64,000 bases of DNA from UPXZ01 sp964498765 (GTDB taxonomy: Bacteria > Bacteroidota > Bacteroidia > Bacteroidales > Paludibacteraceae), in NCBI GenBank assembly GCA_964498765.1, contig CAZCIU010000002.1, positions 1 to 64,000 on the forward strand, in the 5' to 3' direction. The notes beneath the pieces are model-generated. The model did no database searches. It worked only from the letters and a program-made list of their open reading frames with translations, and was not told the origin of the DNA. This document shows positions 35,819-45,029 of the stretch, one piece after another (within the stretch, counting starts at the first letter, position 1; each line of letters opens with the position of its first letter). The translations under genes were made by a program, and so were the position numbers.

Positions 35819-35915
35819 TATAAAATCATCCTGTAATAATATTATTAACTTTTGTTGGTAAGATGTGTTTTGGCTTCTGTCATTATGCTTCCAACTTCTA
35901 ATTTCTTAAAAAATT

Positions 35916-37196
35916 ATGGGTTATTTATTTTCTTCCGAATCAGTTTCTGAAGGGCATCCAGATAAAGTTGCCGATCAAATTTCAGATGCAATTCTCGACA
36001 GTTTTTTGGCGCAAGATCCAAACTCAAAAGTTGCTTGCGAAACGCTGGTTACTACCGGACAAGTTGTGCTTGCGGGCGAAGTTCGCTCAAATACCTACGT
36101 AGATGTGCAAACCATCGCGCGTAGAGTGATTAATCGCATTGGCTACACCAAAAGCGAGTATATGTTTGATGGGAATTCGTGCGGAATTTTCTCAGCTATT
36201 CATGAGCAGTCGCAAGACATCAATCGTGGTGTTGAACGCGAAGATCCGATGAATCAAGGTGCCGGCGATCAGGGAATGATGTTTGGTTACGCTTGCAACG
36301 AAACGGTGAATTATTTGCCGGTTTCTCTTGATTTATCACACGCTTTGGTAAAAGAATTGGCAGTTATTCGACGTGAAGGCAAAGAAATGACTTACCTTCG
36401 TCCGGATTCAAAATCACAGGTTACAATTGAGTACGACGACAATAATAAACCATCGCGCGTGCATACAATCGTAATTTCTACACAGCACGACGATTTTATC
36501 GTTCCGAGTGATGAAAAAGGACAAGACAGAGCAGACAAAGAAATGCTTTCTATTATCAAAGAAGATGTTAGAAATATTTTGATTCCTCGTGTAAAAGCGC
36601 AAGTTCCACAATTCCACGATCTGATCAAAGACGATTTTATTCTTCACGTAAATCCAACCGGAAAATTCGTAATTGGTGGTCCTCACGGTGATACAGGTCT
36701 TACCGGACGAAAAATCATTGTGGATACTTACGGTGGAAAAGGTGCGCACGGTGGTGGTGCTTTTTCGGGAAAAGATCCTTCGAAAGTGGACAGATCGGCC
36801 GCTTATGCTGCTCGTCACATTGCTAAAAACCTAGTGGCAGCCGGAGTTTCAGAAGAAGTGCTTGTGCAGGTTGCTTACGCTATTGGTGTAGCAGAACCGA
36901 TGAATATTTATGTGAATACCTACGGAAAATCGAAAGTTGATTTGATAGATGCCGAAATTGCAGAAAAAGTTCACAAATTATTCGATATGCGCCCAAAAGC
37001 GATAGAAAAACGCTTAAAACTTCGCAATCCGATTTATGAAGATACAGCTTCTTACGGTCACGTAGGTCGTACGCCTAAAAAAGTTGATAAAGTGTTTGTT
37101 GATTCCGCAGGTAATGAAATCAAGAAATCAGTGGAACTTTTCACTTGGGAAAAATTAGATAAAGTAGCTGAAATCAAACAAGAATTCGGACTTTAA
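35916..37196 (+). CDS. metK: S-adenosylmethionine synthetase
   Basis: Makes S-adenosylmethionine from methionine and ATP. It has 426 residues with SSESVSEGHPDKVADQISDA (1-20 region), GAGDQGMMFGYA (the metal and methionine loop), GGPHGDTGLTGRKIIVDTYG and GGGAFSGKDPSKVDRSAAYA. It is somewhat longer than E. coli MetK. The long structured leader with a SAM-II-like aptamer suggests feedback control by SAM. A terminator follows. Confidence 0.97.
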   Translation: MGYLFSSESVSEGHPDKVADQISDAILDSFLAQDPNSKVACETLVTTGQVVLAGEVRSNTYVDVQTIARRVINRIGYTKSEYMFDGNSCGIFSAIHEQSQDINRGVEREDPMNQGAGDQGMMFGYACNETVNYLPVSLDLSHALVKELAVIRREGKEMTYLRPDSKSQVTIEYDDNNKPSRVHTIVISTQHDDFIVPSDEKGQDRADKEMLSIIKEDVRNILIPRVKAQVPQFHDLIKDDFILHVNPTGKFVIGGPHGDTGLTGRKIIVDTYGGKGAHGGGAFSGKDPSKVDRSAAYAARHIAKNLVAAGVSEEVLVQVAYAIGVAEPMNIYVNTYGKSKVDLIDAEIAEKVHKLFDMRPKAIEKRLKLRNPIYEDTASYGHVGRTPKKVDKVFVDSAGNEIKKSVELFTWEKLDKVAEIKQEFGL

Positions 37197-37212
37197 TAAC
37201 TAAATAAATTTA

Positions 37213-37246
37213 AGAAAAAAAGGTTTCTCAATCGGGAAGCCTTTTT
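37213..37246 (+). terminator. Terminator after metK
   Basis: AAAAAAGGTTTC / GGAAGCCTTTTT stem including one G-U pair, ending in a T-run. The rest of the 276-base gap to the next gene shows only a -7 element. Confidence 0.75.
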
Positions 37247-37451
37247 CTGTTTTAAAGGAAATATAGAGAATAGTAATTTCTTTAATTTGTATCCAAATTC
37301 AATCGTACAATTATTTATTATCCAGCTTATTCTGCCAATTTACTCAAAGACTTAATTTCAAAAACTTAAAACTTACTGAAATAATTGCATTTGTGCGGAT
37401 AATTAAACTAGAATTTTTGAAAATCAGTTCGCAATTTCAAAACATTTCCAT

Positions 37452-37459
37452 TACTTTTG
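37452..37459 (+). promoter_or_regulatory. -7 promoter element before the penicillin-binding protein
   Basis: TACTTTTG matches TAnnTTTG and ends only 14 bases before the ATG at 37473, so the 5' leader would be very short. Confidence 0.5.
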
Positions 37460-37472
37460 TATGATAAACTGA

Positions 37473-39926
37473 ATGGGTATGGATTTAAGCAATATTCTAA
37501 GTTATTTCAAGAAGGTCCCCAAAATTCTCAAAAGATGGATTGACCTTTTTATTGATTGGCGTGAGCGCCGTATCTTGAGGTTTAAAGGCCTGCCGCAGTG
37601 GAAAAAAGTGATAAATTCTTTCCTCACTGTGCTTGCTATTTTTATATTTTACCTCCTTTTGGTGGATTTTAACTTCCTATGGCTTTTCGGAAAATCACCT
37701 TCCATCAGCGCCATTGCCAATCCTCCGCAATCGCTTTCCTCTGAAATTATTAGTGCCGACGGCAAATTAATTGGAAAATATTTTACTGAAAACCGAAAAG
37801 AAGTTACGCTGGAAGAAGTTTCTGACGAAATGATTAATACGCTGATTAGTACGGAAGACAGACGTTATTACAAGCATTTCGGGATAGATTTTCACGGATT
37901 AGCATCGGCTACGAGAGATGTGCTGCTCGGCAATCCGCGTGGAGCGAGTACCATTACGCAGCAATTGGTTAAAAATATGTTCAAAACGCGAAGCCAGTAT
38001 TCGCGCGGCGTGCTTGGTTCCACTCCCGGACTTCGATTATTGATTGAAAAGACGAAAGAATGGACTGCTTCCATCAAACTAGAGATTCTGTATTCTAAGA
38101 AAGAAATTCTGGAAATGTACCTTAATACGGTGAGTTTTGGGAGCAATGCGTATGGAATTCACACGGCTTCCAGAACTTATTTTGACATTACGCCGGACAA
38201 ACTGAATTACGAACAATCTGCCGTGCTGGTCGGACTTTTGAAAGCAATTACGGCATACAATCCTTATCTCAATCCCGATCGTTCGAAAGGGCGTCGAGAC
38301 GTTGTTATTCAGCAACTTGCCGGGAATAAATACATTTCGCAAAGCGCAGCCGATTCTTTGGTCAATCTTCCAATCTCACTCAACTACAAAGTAGAAAAAC
38401 CAAACGAAGGTGTAGCTCCTTATTTCCGTTCGTATCTGACGAGTTTTATGGAGCGCTGGGGAGAAACTAATGGTTATGACATTTACGCCGATGGATTGAA
38501 AATTCACGTTACGATCGATTCGCGAATGCAAAAATACGCTGAAGAAGCAGCCAGAAAACAAATGCGCCAAATTCAGCGAAATTTCTTTGCACATTGGTCA
38601 GGGCAAAATCCTTGGCGCGATGAAAATGGAAAAGAACTCAAAAACTTTATCCCGACGTTGGCGAAACGCTCTAAAATGTACAAATCGCTAAGTGTAAAAT
38701 ACAATGGTGATCAGGATTCGATTGATAAATACATGAATTTGCCTAAAAAATTGAAAGTCTTTGATTACGACGGCGGTTCAAAGGAATTTACTATGAGTTC
38801 TATCGATTCTATTCGCTATATGAATCACTTTATGCATTGCGGATTTGTGGCGATAGAACCGGACACAAAGCACGTAAAAGCGTGGGTAGGCGATATTAAT
38901 TACGATTATTGGCATTTTGACAAAGTAGCACAAAGTAAACGCCAGCCGGGTTCTACCTTCAAATTATTTGTGTATGCAGCCGGAATGCTTGCCGGAAAAT
39001 CGCCTTGCGACCGTGTGACCGATTCGCCGTTTACTTGGGGAAAAGGCAGATATTCCTGGTCGCCGCAGAATGCCAGCCGACGTTTTTCGTATTCTAATAT
39101 GACTTTAAAAAGAGCATTTGCTCAGTCGGTTAATACCATTGCAGCGCAACTTGCCAAAGAAGTTGGTATAACAAAAGTAGTTGATGCTGCGCACATTCTC
39201 GGAATTAAATCCAAACTCGATTCGGTACCGACACTGAGCCTTGGTGCTTCGGATGTTTCACTGCTGGAAATGGTAAATTCTTACAGCACCGTTACCGCCG
39301 AAGGAATGTATATGCCGCCGGTAGTTGTTACCAAAATCGAGGACAAAGACGGCTACGTGATTTATGAGAATAAAATGAAACCGAAGCGTGTGATTACTTA
39401 TGAAAACGCTTTCCTACTTACCGAATTACTAAAAGGCGGAATCACCGAACCGGGCGGAACTTCACGCGCTTTGTGGAATTATGATTTGATGCGTTTTGAT
39501 ACTGAATTCGGTGGAAAAACCGGAACTTCATCCAATTATTCCGATGCCTGGTACGTGGGCGTAACACCAAAATTAGTTGGAGGTGCTTGGGTAGGAGCAG
39601 AACACAGAAGCATTCACTTCCGCAGCGGAAGTTTGGGACAAGCTACCCGAACTGCATTGCCCATTTTTGCTATGTTTATGGAAAAAGTATTGGCGGATAA
39701 AGAATTTGCGCATTATCGTGCCAAATTCCCTTCCGAACCAAAAGAAATGATAAACAGAGATTATAAATGCGAAGGAAGCAACACATATATTTACGAGGAA
39801 GATACTGACACCGTTTTCGAACGAGTGCCTATCGAAGCACTTCCAATTCCTGATTTGAAAATTGGAAACGGCGGCGAGGAGCTAGTCAGAGAAACCGAAC
39901 CGATTGAAAGTGAATCTGTGGAGTGA
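37473..39926 (+). CDS. Class A penicillin-binding protein (PBP1A-like)
   Basis: Bifunctional peptidoglycan glycosyltransferase and transpeptidase. It has 817 residues. A single transmembrane helix lies at about 50-72 (FLTVLAIFIFYLLLVDFNFLW). The GT51 domain (about 100-290) has STEDRRYYKHFGIDF and GASTITQQLVKNMF. The transpeptidase domain has the SxxK motif at Ser494 (PGSTFK), SVN, and KTGTSS (about 682-687). The C-terminus is acidic. It may be the first gene of a run with the NfnA-like gene, 41 bases downstream. Confidence 0.94.
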   Translation: MGMDLSNILSYFKKVPKILKRWIDLFIDWRERRILRFKGLPQWKKVINSFLTVLAIFIFYLLLVDFNFLWLFGKSPSISAIANPPQSLSSEIISADGKLIGKYFTENRKEVTLEEVSDEMINTLISTEDRRYYKHFGIDFHGLASATRDVLLGNPRGASTITQQLVKNMFKTRSQYSRGVLGSTPGLRLLIEKTKEWTASIKLEILYSKKEILEMYLNTVSFGSNAYGIHTASRTYFDITPDKLNYEQSAVLVGLLKAITAYNPYLNPDRSKGRRDVVIQQLAGNKYISQSAADSLVNLPISLNYKVEKPNEGVAPYFRSYLTSFMERWGETNGYDIYADGLKIHVTIDSRMQKYAEEAARKQMRQIQRNFFAHWSGQNPWRDENGKELKNFIPTLAKRSKMYKSLSVKYNGDQDSIDKYMNLPKKLKVFDYDGGSKEFTMSSIDSIRYMNHFMHCGFVAIEPDTKHVKAWVGDINYDYWHFDKVAQSKRQPGSTFKLFVYAAGMLAGKSPCDRVTDSPFTWGKGRYSWSPQNASRRFSYSNMTLKRAFAQSVNTIAAQLAKEVGITKVVDAAHILGIKSKLDSVPTLSLGASDVSLLEMVNSYSTVTAEGMYMPPVVVTKIEDKDGYVIYENKMKPKRVITYENAFLLTELLKGGITEPGGTSRALWNYDLMRFDTEFGGKTGTSSNYSDAWYVGVTPKLVGGAWVGAEHRSIHFRSGSLGQATRTALPIFAMFMEKVLADKEFAHYRAKFPSEPKEMINRDYKCEGSNTYIYEEDTDTVFERVPIEALPIPDLKIGNGGEELVRETEPIESESVE

Positions 39927-39967
39927 TAGAGATGCGTTGATTTATTGAGTAAAAATATTTGTTAGAA

Positions 39968-40792
39968 ATGAATAAGATAATAAGCAAAGAATTTTTTTCA
40001 GAAAAAGTAGTAAAATTTGTCGTTGAGGCGCCGTTGGTGGCCAAAGCTCGTCGTGCAGGACACTTTGTGATGGTGCGAGTAGGGAAAAAAGGAGAACGCA
40101 TTCCTCTCACCATTGCTGATGCCGATGTGGAAAGAGGTACAATTACGCTCGTAGTGCAGCGAATGGGAGTTTCATCCACCAAACTTTGTGAACTTAATGC
40201 AGGTGAATATATCACCGATTTGGTCGGGCCGCTCGGGCAGGCTACACACATCGAAAATTTCGGAACGGTGGTTTGTGCGTGCGGTGGAGTAGGAACAGCA
40301 CCAATGTTGCCAATTGTAACGGCGCTGAAAAAAGCCGGAAACAAAGTTATCACTGTTTTGGCTGCTCGAAACAAAGATTTAGTTATTCTTGAAGAGCAAA
40401 TGCGAGAAAATTCCGACGAAGTAATTGTTATGACCGATGATGGTTCGTATGGAACCAAAGGATTAGTAACCAATGGAGTAGAATCCGTAATAAACCGTGA
40501 AAAAGTAGATTTATGCGTTACTATCGGGCCGGCAATTATGATGAAATTTGTAAGTCAACTGACTAAAAAATATGAAGTTCCAACTGTAGCATCGCTCAAT
40601 ACAATCATGGTAGATGGCACCGGAATGTGTGGTGCTTGCCGTGTAAGCATTGGAGGAAAAACTAAATTTGTTTGTGTAGATGGTCCTGAATTTGACGCGC
40701 ATCAAGTGGATTTTGATGAAATGCTGATGCGATTAGGTGGCTACAAAGACCAGGAAATGGAAGAAATGGACAGAAAAATTTTACATAAATAA
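39968..40792 (+). CDS. Ferredoxin-NADP reductase-like FAD/NAD subunit (NfnA/SudB-like)
   Basis: It has 274 residues from ATG 39968; the upstream TTG at 39959 is less likely. The N-terminal half is an FAD-binding ferredoxin-reductase beta-barrel (RRAGHFVMVRVG, ERIPLTI), the middle an NAD-binding domain (CACGGVGTAPMLPIVTALK) and the end a [2Fe-2S] cysteine cluster (MCGACRVSIGG...FVCVDGPEFD). These are the marks of the small subunit of NADH-dependent ferredoxin-NADP oxidoreductase or of dihydroorotate-dehydrogenase electron-transfer subunits. The partner-type gene is at 41448, with one gene between. Confidence 0.88.
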   Translation: MNKIISKEFFSEKVVKFVVEAPLVAKARRAGHFVMVRVGKKGERIPLTIADADVERGTITLVVQRMGVSSTKLCELNAGEYITDLVGPLGQATHIENFGTVVCACGGVGTAPMLPIVTALKKAGNKVITVLAARNKDLVILEEQMRENSDEVIVMTDDGSYGTKGLVTNGVESVINREKVDLCVTIGPAIMMKFVSQLTKKYEVPTVASLNTIMVDGTGMCGACRVSIGGKTKFVCVDGPEFDAHQVDFDEMLMRLGGYKDQEMEEMDRKILHK

Positions 40793-40799
40793 TGGTTTT

Positions 40800-41411
40800 A
40801 TGATAGATTTTGATGTAGCTTCAATAAGTGATTGGAACCTGATGTACTTTTCATGGGCAGTAGTTGGACTAATTTTATTGCTCTTCGTGATTCTGCTTAA
40901 ACAGAAAAATCTAAAAGTTCGCATTGCATTAATTATTGCTATCGCAGTTTTGGTAATTTTCCAAGGTCCTTATGTCGATTTACTGAAACGGACGTATTTC
41001 CTGCCACATCAACAGAAAGAATGGAAAGCAAAAGATCTTCCTCAAATTGACGAATCAATGCATTTGGTCTATGCCGATAGAATGGGATATTACTACATTT
41101 CTAATTCCAAAGACAGCGTTTTGCACCAAAGAAAAAGTGTCAGCAATAATTTGTTTGGAAAAAAGAAAGTGTCCGACTTATTTGAAAACAAAAAAACACA
41201 ACAATATGCAATCAGCGTATTTGAAGAAAAAAGGCTTTTTCAAAAAGAAAAATTCTCTTATACGCTGGTGGACAAAGTGTCGGGGAAATCCGAAGAGCTA
41301 AAACGGTATCAATTCGACAGTATAATTACAGATTGGGGACTTTTTGAAAAAGCTTATTCAAAATTTTCTGCCGGAGACCCATTTGGAGACGTTGATTTAA
41401 ATAAAAAATAG
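40800..41411 (+). CDS. Uncharacterised membrane-anchored protein between the two Nfn-like genes
   Basis: Not recognised. The start at 40800 (203 residues, MIDFDVASISDWNLMYFSW) lies 7 bases after the NfnA-like stop. Two hydrophobic helices (WAVVGLILLLFVILL and IALIIAIAVLVIFQG, about residues 16-60) are followed by a soluble, charged domain of about 140 residues rich in Lys and Phe, with no cysteine cluster or nucleotide motif. The gene is on the same strand and closely packed, so it is probably co-transcribed with both flanking flavoprotein genes and might anchor them to the membrane; this is inference. Confidence 0.75.
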   Translation: MIDFDVASISDWNLMYFSWAVVGLILLLFVILLKQKNLKVRIALIIAIAVLVIFQGPYVDLLKRTYFLPHQQKEWKAKDLPQIDESMHLVYADRMGYYYISNSKDSVLHQRKSVSNNLFGKKKVSDLFENKKTQQYAISVFEEKRLFQKEKFSYTLVDKVSGKSEELKRYQFDSIITDWGLFEKAYSKFSAGDPFGDVDLNKK

Positions 41412-41447
41412 AATTTAACTAATTCTCAAAGTGAGATTTTCATACAA

Positions 41448-42905
41448 ATGACAAGACGAGATGAAAAATGGCGCGTGGATTTGCGTGCTGCCATTAAAGC
41501 AAAAGAAAGAACCGGTCGGGAGCGTGTGCAGATGCCCGAACTGGACGGTGAATACAGAAGTAAAGTTCGCGACGAAGAAGTAAACTTGGGACTGACAGCC
41601 GAACTGGCAATGCAGGAAGCGCAGCGATGCATCGATTGTGCTATGCCAACGTGTATGCAGGGCTGCCCGGTAAGCATTCAAATACCTGATTTTATCAAAA
41701 AAATTGAAGTCGGTGAATTTCTGGAAGCTGCTAAAATTCTGAAAGAAACTTCGGCACTTCCGGCTGTTTGTGGACGCGTGTGTCCGCAGGAGCGTCAGTG
41801 TGAAGCACAATGTATTCACGTGAAAATGAAAAAAGAATCAGTCGCAATCGGTCATTTGGAACGTTTCGCAGCTGATTATGAGCGCGAGAGTGGACAAATT
41901 TCAGTGCCGGAAGTAATGCCTGCCAACGGAATTAAAATTGCTGTGGTAGGTTCCGGACCTGCAGGATTGTCATTTGCCGGAGATATGGCAAAGCTGGGTT
42001 ACGATGTGCAGGTTTTTGAAGCTTTGCACGAAATTGGTGGTGTGCTGAAATACGGAATTCCCGAATTTCGTTTACCGAACGATGTGGTTGATGTGGAAAT
42101 TGAGAATTTGCGTGCCATGGGTGTGAAGTTTTTGAATAATTGCATTATTGGAAAAACGCTGACCATTCAGGATTTGAAAGACGATGGATACCAGGGAATT
42201 TTCGTGGCGAGTGGGGCAGGACTTCCTCGTTTTATGAATATCAAAGGGGAAAATTTGGTGGGAATAATGTCTTCCAATGAGTATTTGACACGTGTAAATC
42301 TGATGGACGCTGCCAATCCGGAATCGGATACGCCGGTTTACAAAGGAAAAAAAGTGGCCGTAATCGGCGGTGGAAATACGGCAATGGATTCCGTTCGTAC
42401 AGCTCGCCGATTAGGTGCCGAGAAAGCAATGATTGTGTACCGTCGGTCGGAAGAAGAAATGCCTGCACGCCGTGAAGAAGTACACCACGCGAAAAGCGAA
42501 GGCATAGATTTTCTGACGCTGCATAATCCGATTGAATACATTGGAAATGAAAAAGGACGTGTGACACACATGGTACTTCAGGTAATGGAATTGGGTGAAC
42601 CGGATGCTTCCGGTCGTCGCTCGCCGGTGGAAGTTCCCGGAAAAACCGTTACCGTGGAAGTGGATGAAGTAATCGTGAGTGTAGGAGTTTCGCCAAATCC
42701 ACTTATTTCGCAGTCAACACCCGAACTGGATGTTACCAAATGGGGAACATTGGTGGTAGATCAAGACACGATGCAATCGACCAGCATGCCAATAATTTTT
42801 GCCGGAGGTGATATTGTACGTGGGGGTGCTACCGTAATCCTGGCCATGGGCGATGGACGCAGAGCTGCCAAAGCGATGGATGAATGGATTAAAGGGAAGA
42901 AATAA
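41448..42905 (+). CDS. gltA: NADPH-dependent glutamate synthase small-subunit-like protein (GltA/NfnB)
   Basis: It has 485 residues. An N-terminal iron-sulfur domain has CIDCAMPTCMQGCPVSIQIP and CGRVCPQERQCEAQC. Then come an FAD site VVGSGPAGLSFAGDMAKLG, an NAD(P) site VIGGGNTAMDSVRTARRLGA and a C-terminal GGDIVRGGATVILAMGDGR. The family feeds electrons from NADPH to partner subunits. Pairing with the NfnA-like gene upstream suggests an NfnAB-type electron-bifurcating transhydrogenase rather than a real glutamate synthase. A strong terminator follows. Confidence 0.88.
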   Translation: MTRRDEKWRVDLRAAIKAKERTGRERVQMPELDGEYRSKVRDEEVNLGLTAELAMQEAQRCIDCAMPTCMQGCPVSIQIPDFIKKIEVGEFLEAAKILKETSALPAVCGRVCPQERQCEAQCIHVKMKKESVAIGHLERFAADYERESGQISVPEVMPANGIKIAVVGSGPAGLSFAGDMAKLGYDVQVFEALHEIGGVLKYGIPEFRLPNDVVDVEIENLRAMGVKFLNNCIIGKTLTIQDLKDDGYQGIFVASGAGLPRFMNIKGENLVGIMSSNEYLTRVNLMDAANPESDTPVYKGKKVAVIGGGNTAMDSVRTARRLGAEKAMIVYRRSEEEMPARREEVHHAKSEGIDFLTLHNPIEYIGNEKGRVTHMVLQVMELGEPDASGRRSPVEVPGKTVTVEVDEVIVSVGVSPNPLISQSTPELDVTKWGTLVVDQDTMQSTSMPIIFAGGDIVRGGATVILAMGDGRRAAKAMDEWIKGKK

Positions 42906-42926
42906 GTTCTTGAATATATAAAATCA

Positions 42927-42958
42927 AGCCGCCGAAAATCAAATGATTTTCGGCGGCT
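42927..42958. terminator. Bidirectional terminator between gltA-like and mscS-like genes
   Basis: A perfect 14-base-pair stem (AGCCGCCGAAAATC with GATTTTCGGCGGCT) around an AAAT loop, between convergent genes. Confidence 0.85.
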
Positions 42959-42984
42959 GGTTTATTTACTATTCAAGTCAAAAA

Positions 42985-44262
42985 TTACTGTTCCGGCCCG
43001 CTATCAGATAAATTCTCAAAAATACGCAAATCAAAATATCTTACGGCAGAAGTCAGGTGATCAAAAATATCAGCCATTATTACTTCGTATTCACCCCAGA
43101 TTATGGTATTTGTAAAGCAGTAAATCTCTATCGGCAAACCGATTTCCGAAGGAGCCAATTGTCGCACCATTATGGTCATATCTTGATTGATATTCGGGTG
43201 ATTTTTCAGGTAATTTTCGGCATATTTTCTGAAAAGTCCGATATTAGTCATATTTCGTCCATTTACACGTAGGCTTCTATCCGCGCCAATTTCGGTATTG
43301 AAGGTGTCAATCTCATTTTGACGTTCGTCAATGTAGTCGCTGATGGATTGAATTTTCTTAAAACTTTCAATTTCATTGTCCTCAATGTAGCGGAAACTGG
43401 ATTGCTTTAGTGTAATGGAACGTTTGATGCGTCTTCCGCCGGATTGCTGCATGCCGCGCCAGTTCTGAAAGGAGTCGGAAATAAGCGCGTAGGTCGGAAT
43501 GGTGGTAATTGTTTTGTCAAAATTTCTGACTTTTACGGTTGTAAGCGTTATCTGCGAAACATCGCCATCGGCATCGTACTTCGGCATTGTAATCCAGTCG
43601 CCAATGCGCACCATATCGTTGCTGCTTACTTGAATACTTGCCACAAATCCCAAAATCGTATCTTTGAAAATCAGCATCATCACAGCCGAAGCAGCACCCA
43701 TTGCCGTGAAAAACGATGCGAAACTTTTGCCTGATAAAATCGTGAAAATTGCTCCGGCACAGAAAATAGCCACGATAATCCGCACAACCTGAAAATAGCT
43801 TTCAATTGGTTTGTCGCTAAAGCGGCGAAGCGTGAGCAGGTAATTGGAAAGTGACTTGAGAAATGAACTGATAAGCCAAAAAATCATCAAAACAATAAAT
43901 AAATCCGTGGCTTTGGTGATACCCGAAATTACTTCCGGATAGTTCTCAAAAACAATGGGAATGGTATTTCTAATCCAGCTTAGCGGTGCAATTAGAGCCA
44001 AAAATGTTGGAAATCTGTTTTGAACCAGATAACCTGCTAGCTGCATTTTGGGCAGTTTTTTGACTTGTTTTAATATGATAATGATGATTTTTCGGGCAAT
44101 CCACTGAAAAAACCAAGTGAAAATCAGCACAATTGCCAGTTGCACCAGTAGATTTACAAAGTTGATGGAGGAACTGCTAACGCCCCAATCCTGCAAAATA
44201 TCTTTAGTCCAATCGGTTATTGCAAAAGCCGATTGTTGAATCTCTTCTACTTTTTCTTCCAT
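42985..44262 (-). CDS. MscS-family mechanosensitive channel (YbdG-like)
   Basis: Inner-membrane channel that opens under membrane tension. It has 425 residues. Several N-terminal hydrophobic segments (LVQLAIVLIFTWFFQW, LFIVLMIFWLISSFL, IVAIFCAGAIFTIL) precede the pore-lining helix FASFFTAMGAASAVMMLIF and the MscS beta domain (DMVRIGDWITMPKYDADGDV, TTIPTYALISDSFQNW). The insertion and long C-terminus fit the YbdG group rather than minimal MscS. It is the only gene in its unit, or is co-transcribed with mntP 63 bases upstream. Confidence 0.88.
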   Translation of the reverse strand: MEEKVEEIQQSAFAITDWTKDILQDWGVSSSSINFVNLLVQLAIVLIFTWFFQWIARKIIIIILKQVKKLPKMQLAGYLVQNRFPTFLALIAPLSWIRNTIPIVFENYPEVISGITKATDLFIVLMIFWLISSFLKSLSNYLLTLRRFSDKPIESYFQVVRIIVAIFCAGAIFTILSGKSFASFFTAMGAASAVMMLIFKDTILGFVASIQVSSNDMVRIGDWITMPKYDADGDVSQITLTTVKVRNFDKTITTIPTYALISDSFQNWRGMQQSGGRRIKRSITLKQSSFRYIEDNEIESFKKIQSISDYIDERQNEIDTFNTEIGADRSLRVNGRNMTNIGLFRKYAENYLKNHPNINQDMTIMVRQLAPSEIGLPIEIYCFTNTIIWGEYEVIMADIFDHLTSAVRYFDLRIFENLSDSGPEQ

Positions 44263-44325
44263 AATTTATGAGTTGAAAAATTGATAAAATGTCTATAAAA
44301 AATTAGAAATAGAGTGAAATCATTC

Positions 44326-44910
44326 TTACAAATGCTCCAGTAAAATCCGCGTTCCAATTCCGATTAAAACGATTCCGCCTACTATTTCAAAGTTAAATTT
44401 TAGCTTGGAATCAAACAAAAATCCTAAACTCAGCCCAATAAATGCCATGATAAACGTGATAAGGCCGATTATTGCGGCTGCAATCAAAATTTGATCCGAA
44501 AATGGTGTGAAAATCAGTCCGGTTGCAAGAGCATCAATGCTCGTAGCAATTGCAAGCGTGATTAAAAACTTCGTTCCGAAATTGTCATTCTTGCAGTTTC
44601 CACCGCCTTCACAGTCGCATTCTGCTTCTTTTTTGGATTTGCTCAGACTGTCAAAAATCATTTTAAATCCAATTATTCCTAAAATGAAAAATGCCAGCCA
44701 ATGGTCAATTTCCGTTAGCTTTTCAGCAAAAAAATGCCCTGCAAAATAGCCAATCAAAGGCATTAATCCTTGAAAAAATCCGAAAACAGCAGCCAGTTTA
44801 ATGGCTTGAGAAGCAATTAGTTGCTTGGTACAAATTCCGCGACTAATCGCCACGGCAAAACTATCCATGGACAGCCCAAAAGCAATTAGCAGGATTGAAA
44901 ATAAATCCAT
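44326..44910 (-). CDS. mntP: Manganese efflux pump MntP
   Basis: Exports Mn2+ across the inner membrane. It has 194 residues with six hydrophobic helices. The two duplicated halves carry the LSMDSFAVAISRG and ATSIDALATGLIF motifs (Asp residues in TM1 and TM4). A cytosolic loop holds a Cys/Glu-rich segment (EAECDCEGGGNCK), which may bind metal. I found no yybP-ykoY manganese riboswitch in the 119 bases upstream. Confidence 0.9.
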   Translation of the reverse strand: MDLFSILLIAFGLSMDSFAVAISRGICTKQLIASQAIKLAAVFGFFQGLMPLIGYFAGHFFAEKLTEIDHWLAFFILGIIGFKMIFDSLSKSKKEAECDCEGGGNCKNDNFGTKFLITLAIATSIDALATGLIFTPFSDQILIAAAIIGLITFIMAFIGLSLGFLFDSKLKFNFEIVGGIVLIGIGTRILLEHL

Positions 44911-44965
44911 AAAGAGAATAAATGGTTCGTGAAAATGTAACCTTTTCGGGGCTAAACTAAAAACA

Positions 44966-45015
44966 AAAACTATTCAACTCTCTGAAAAACAGAATTTTGA
45001 GAGTCGAATAGTTTT
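44966..45015 (-). terminator. Terminator after tkt
   Basis: A long hairpin with AAAACTATTC-ACTCTC paired to GAGAGT-GAATAGTTTT, followed on the minus strand by TTTTTGTTTTT. It separates tkt from mntP. Confidence 0.8.
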
Positions 45016-45029
45016 CAAAATATTAGAAA

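Noticed and set aside
44911..45029. Manganese (yybP-ykoY) riboswitch before mntP
   Set aside because: No conserved loop sequences; the region is taken up mainly by the tkt terminator.
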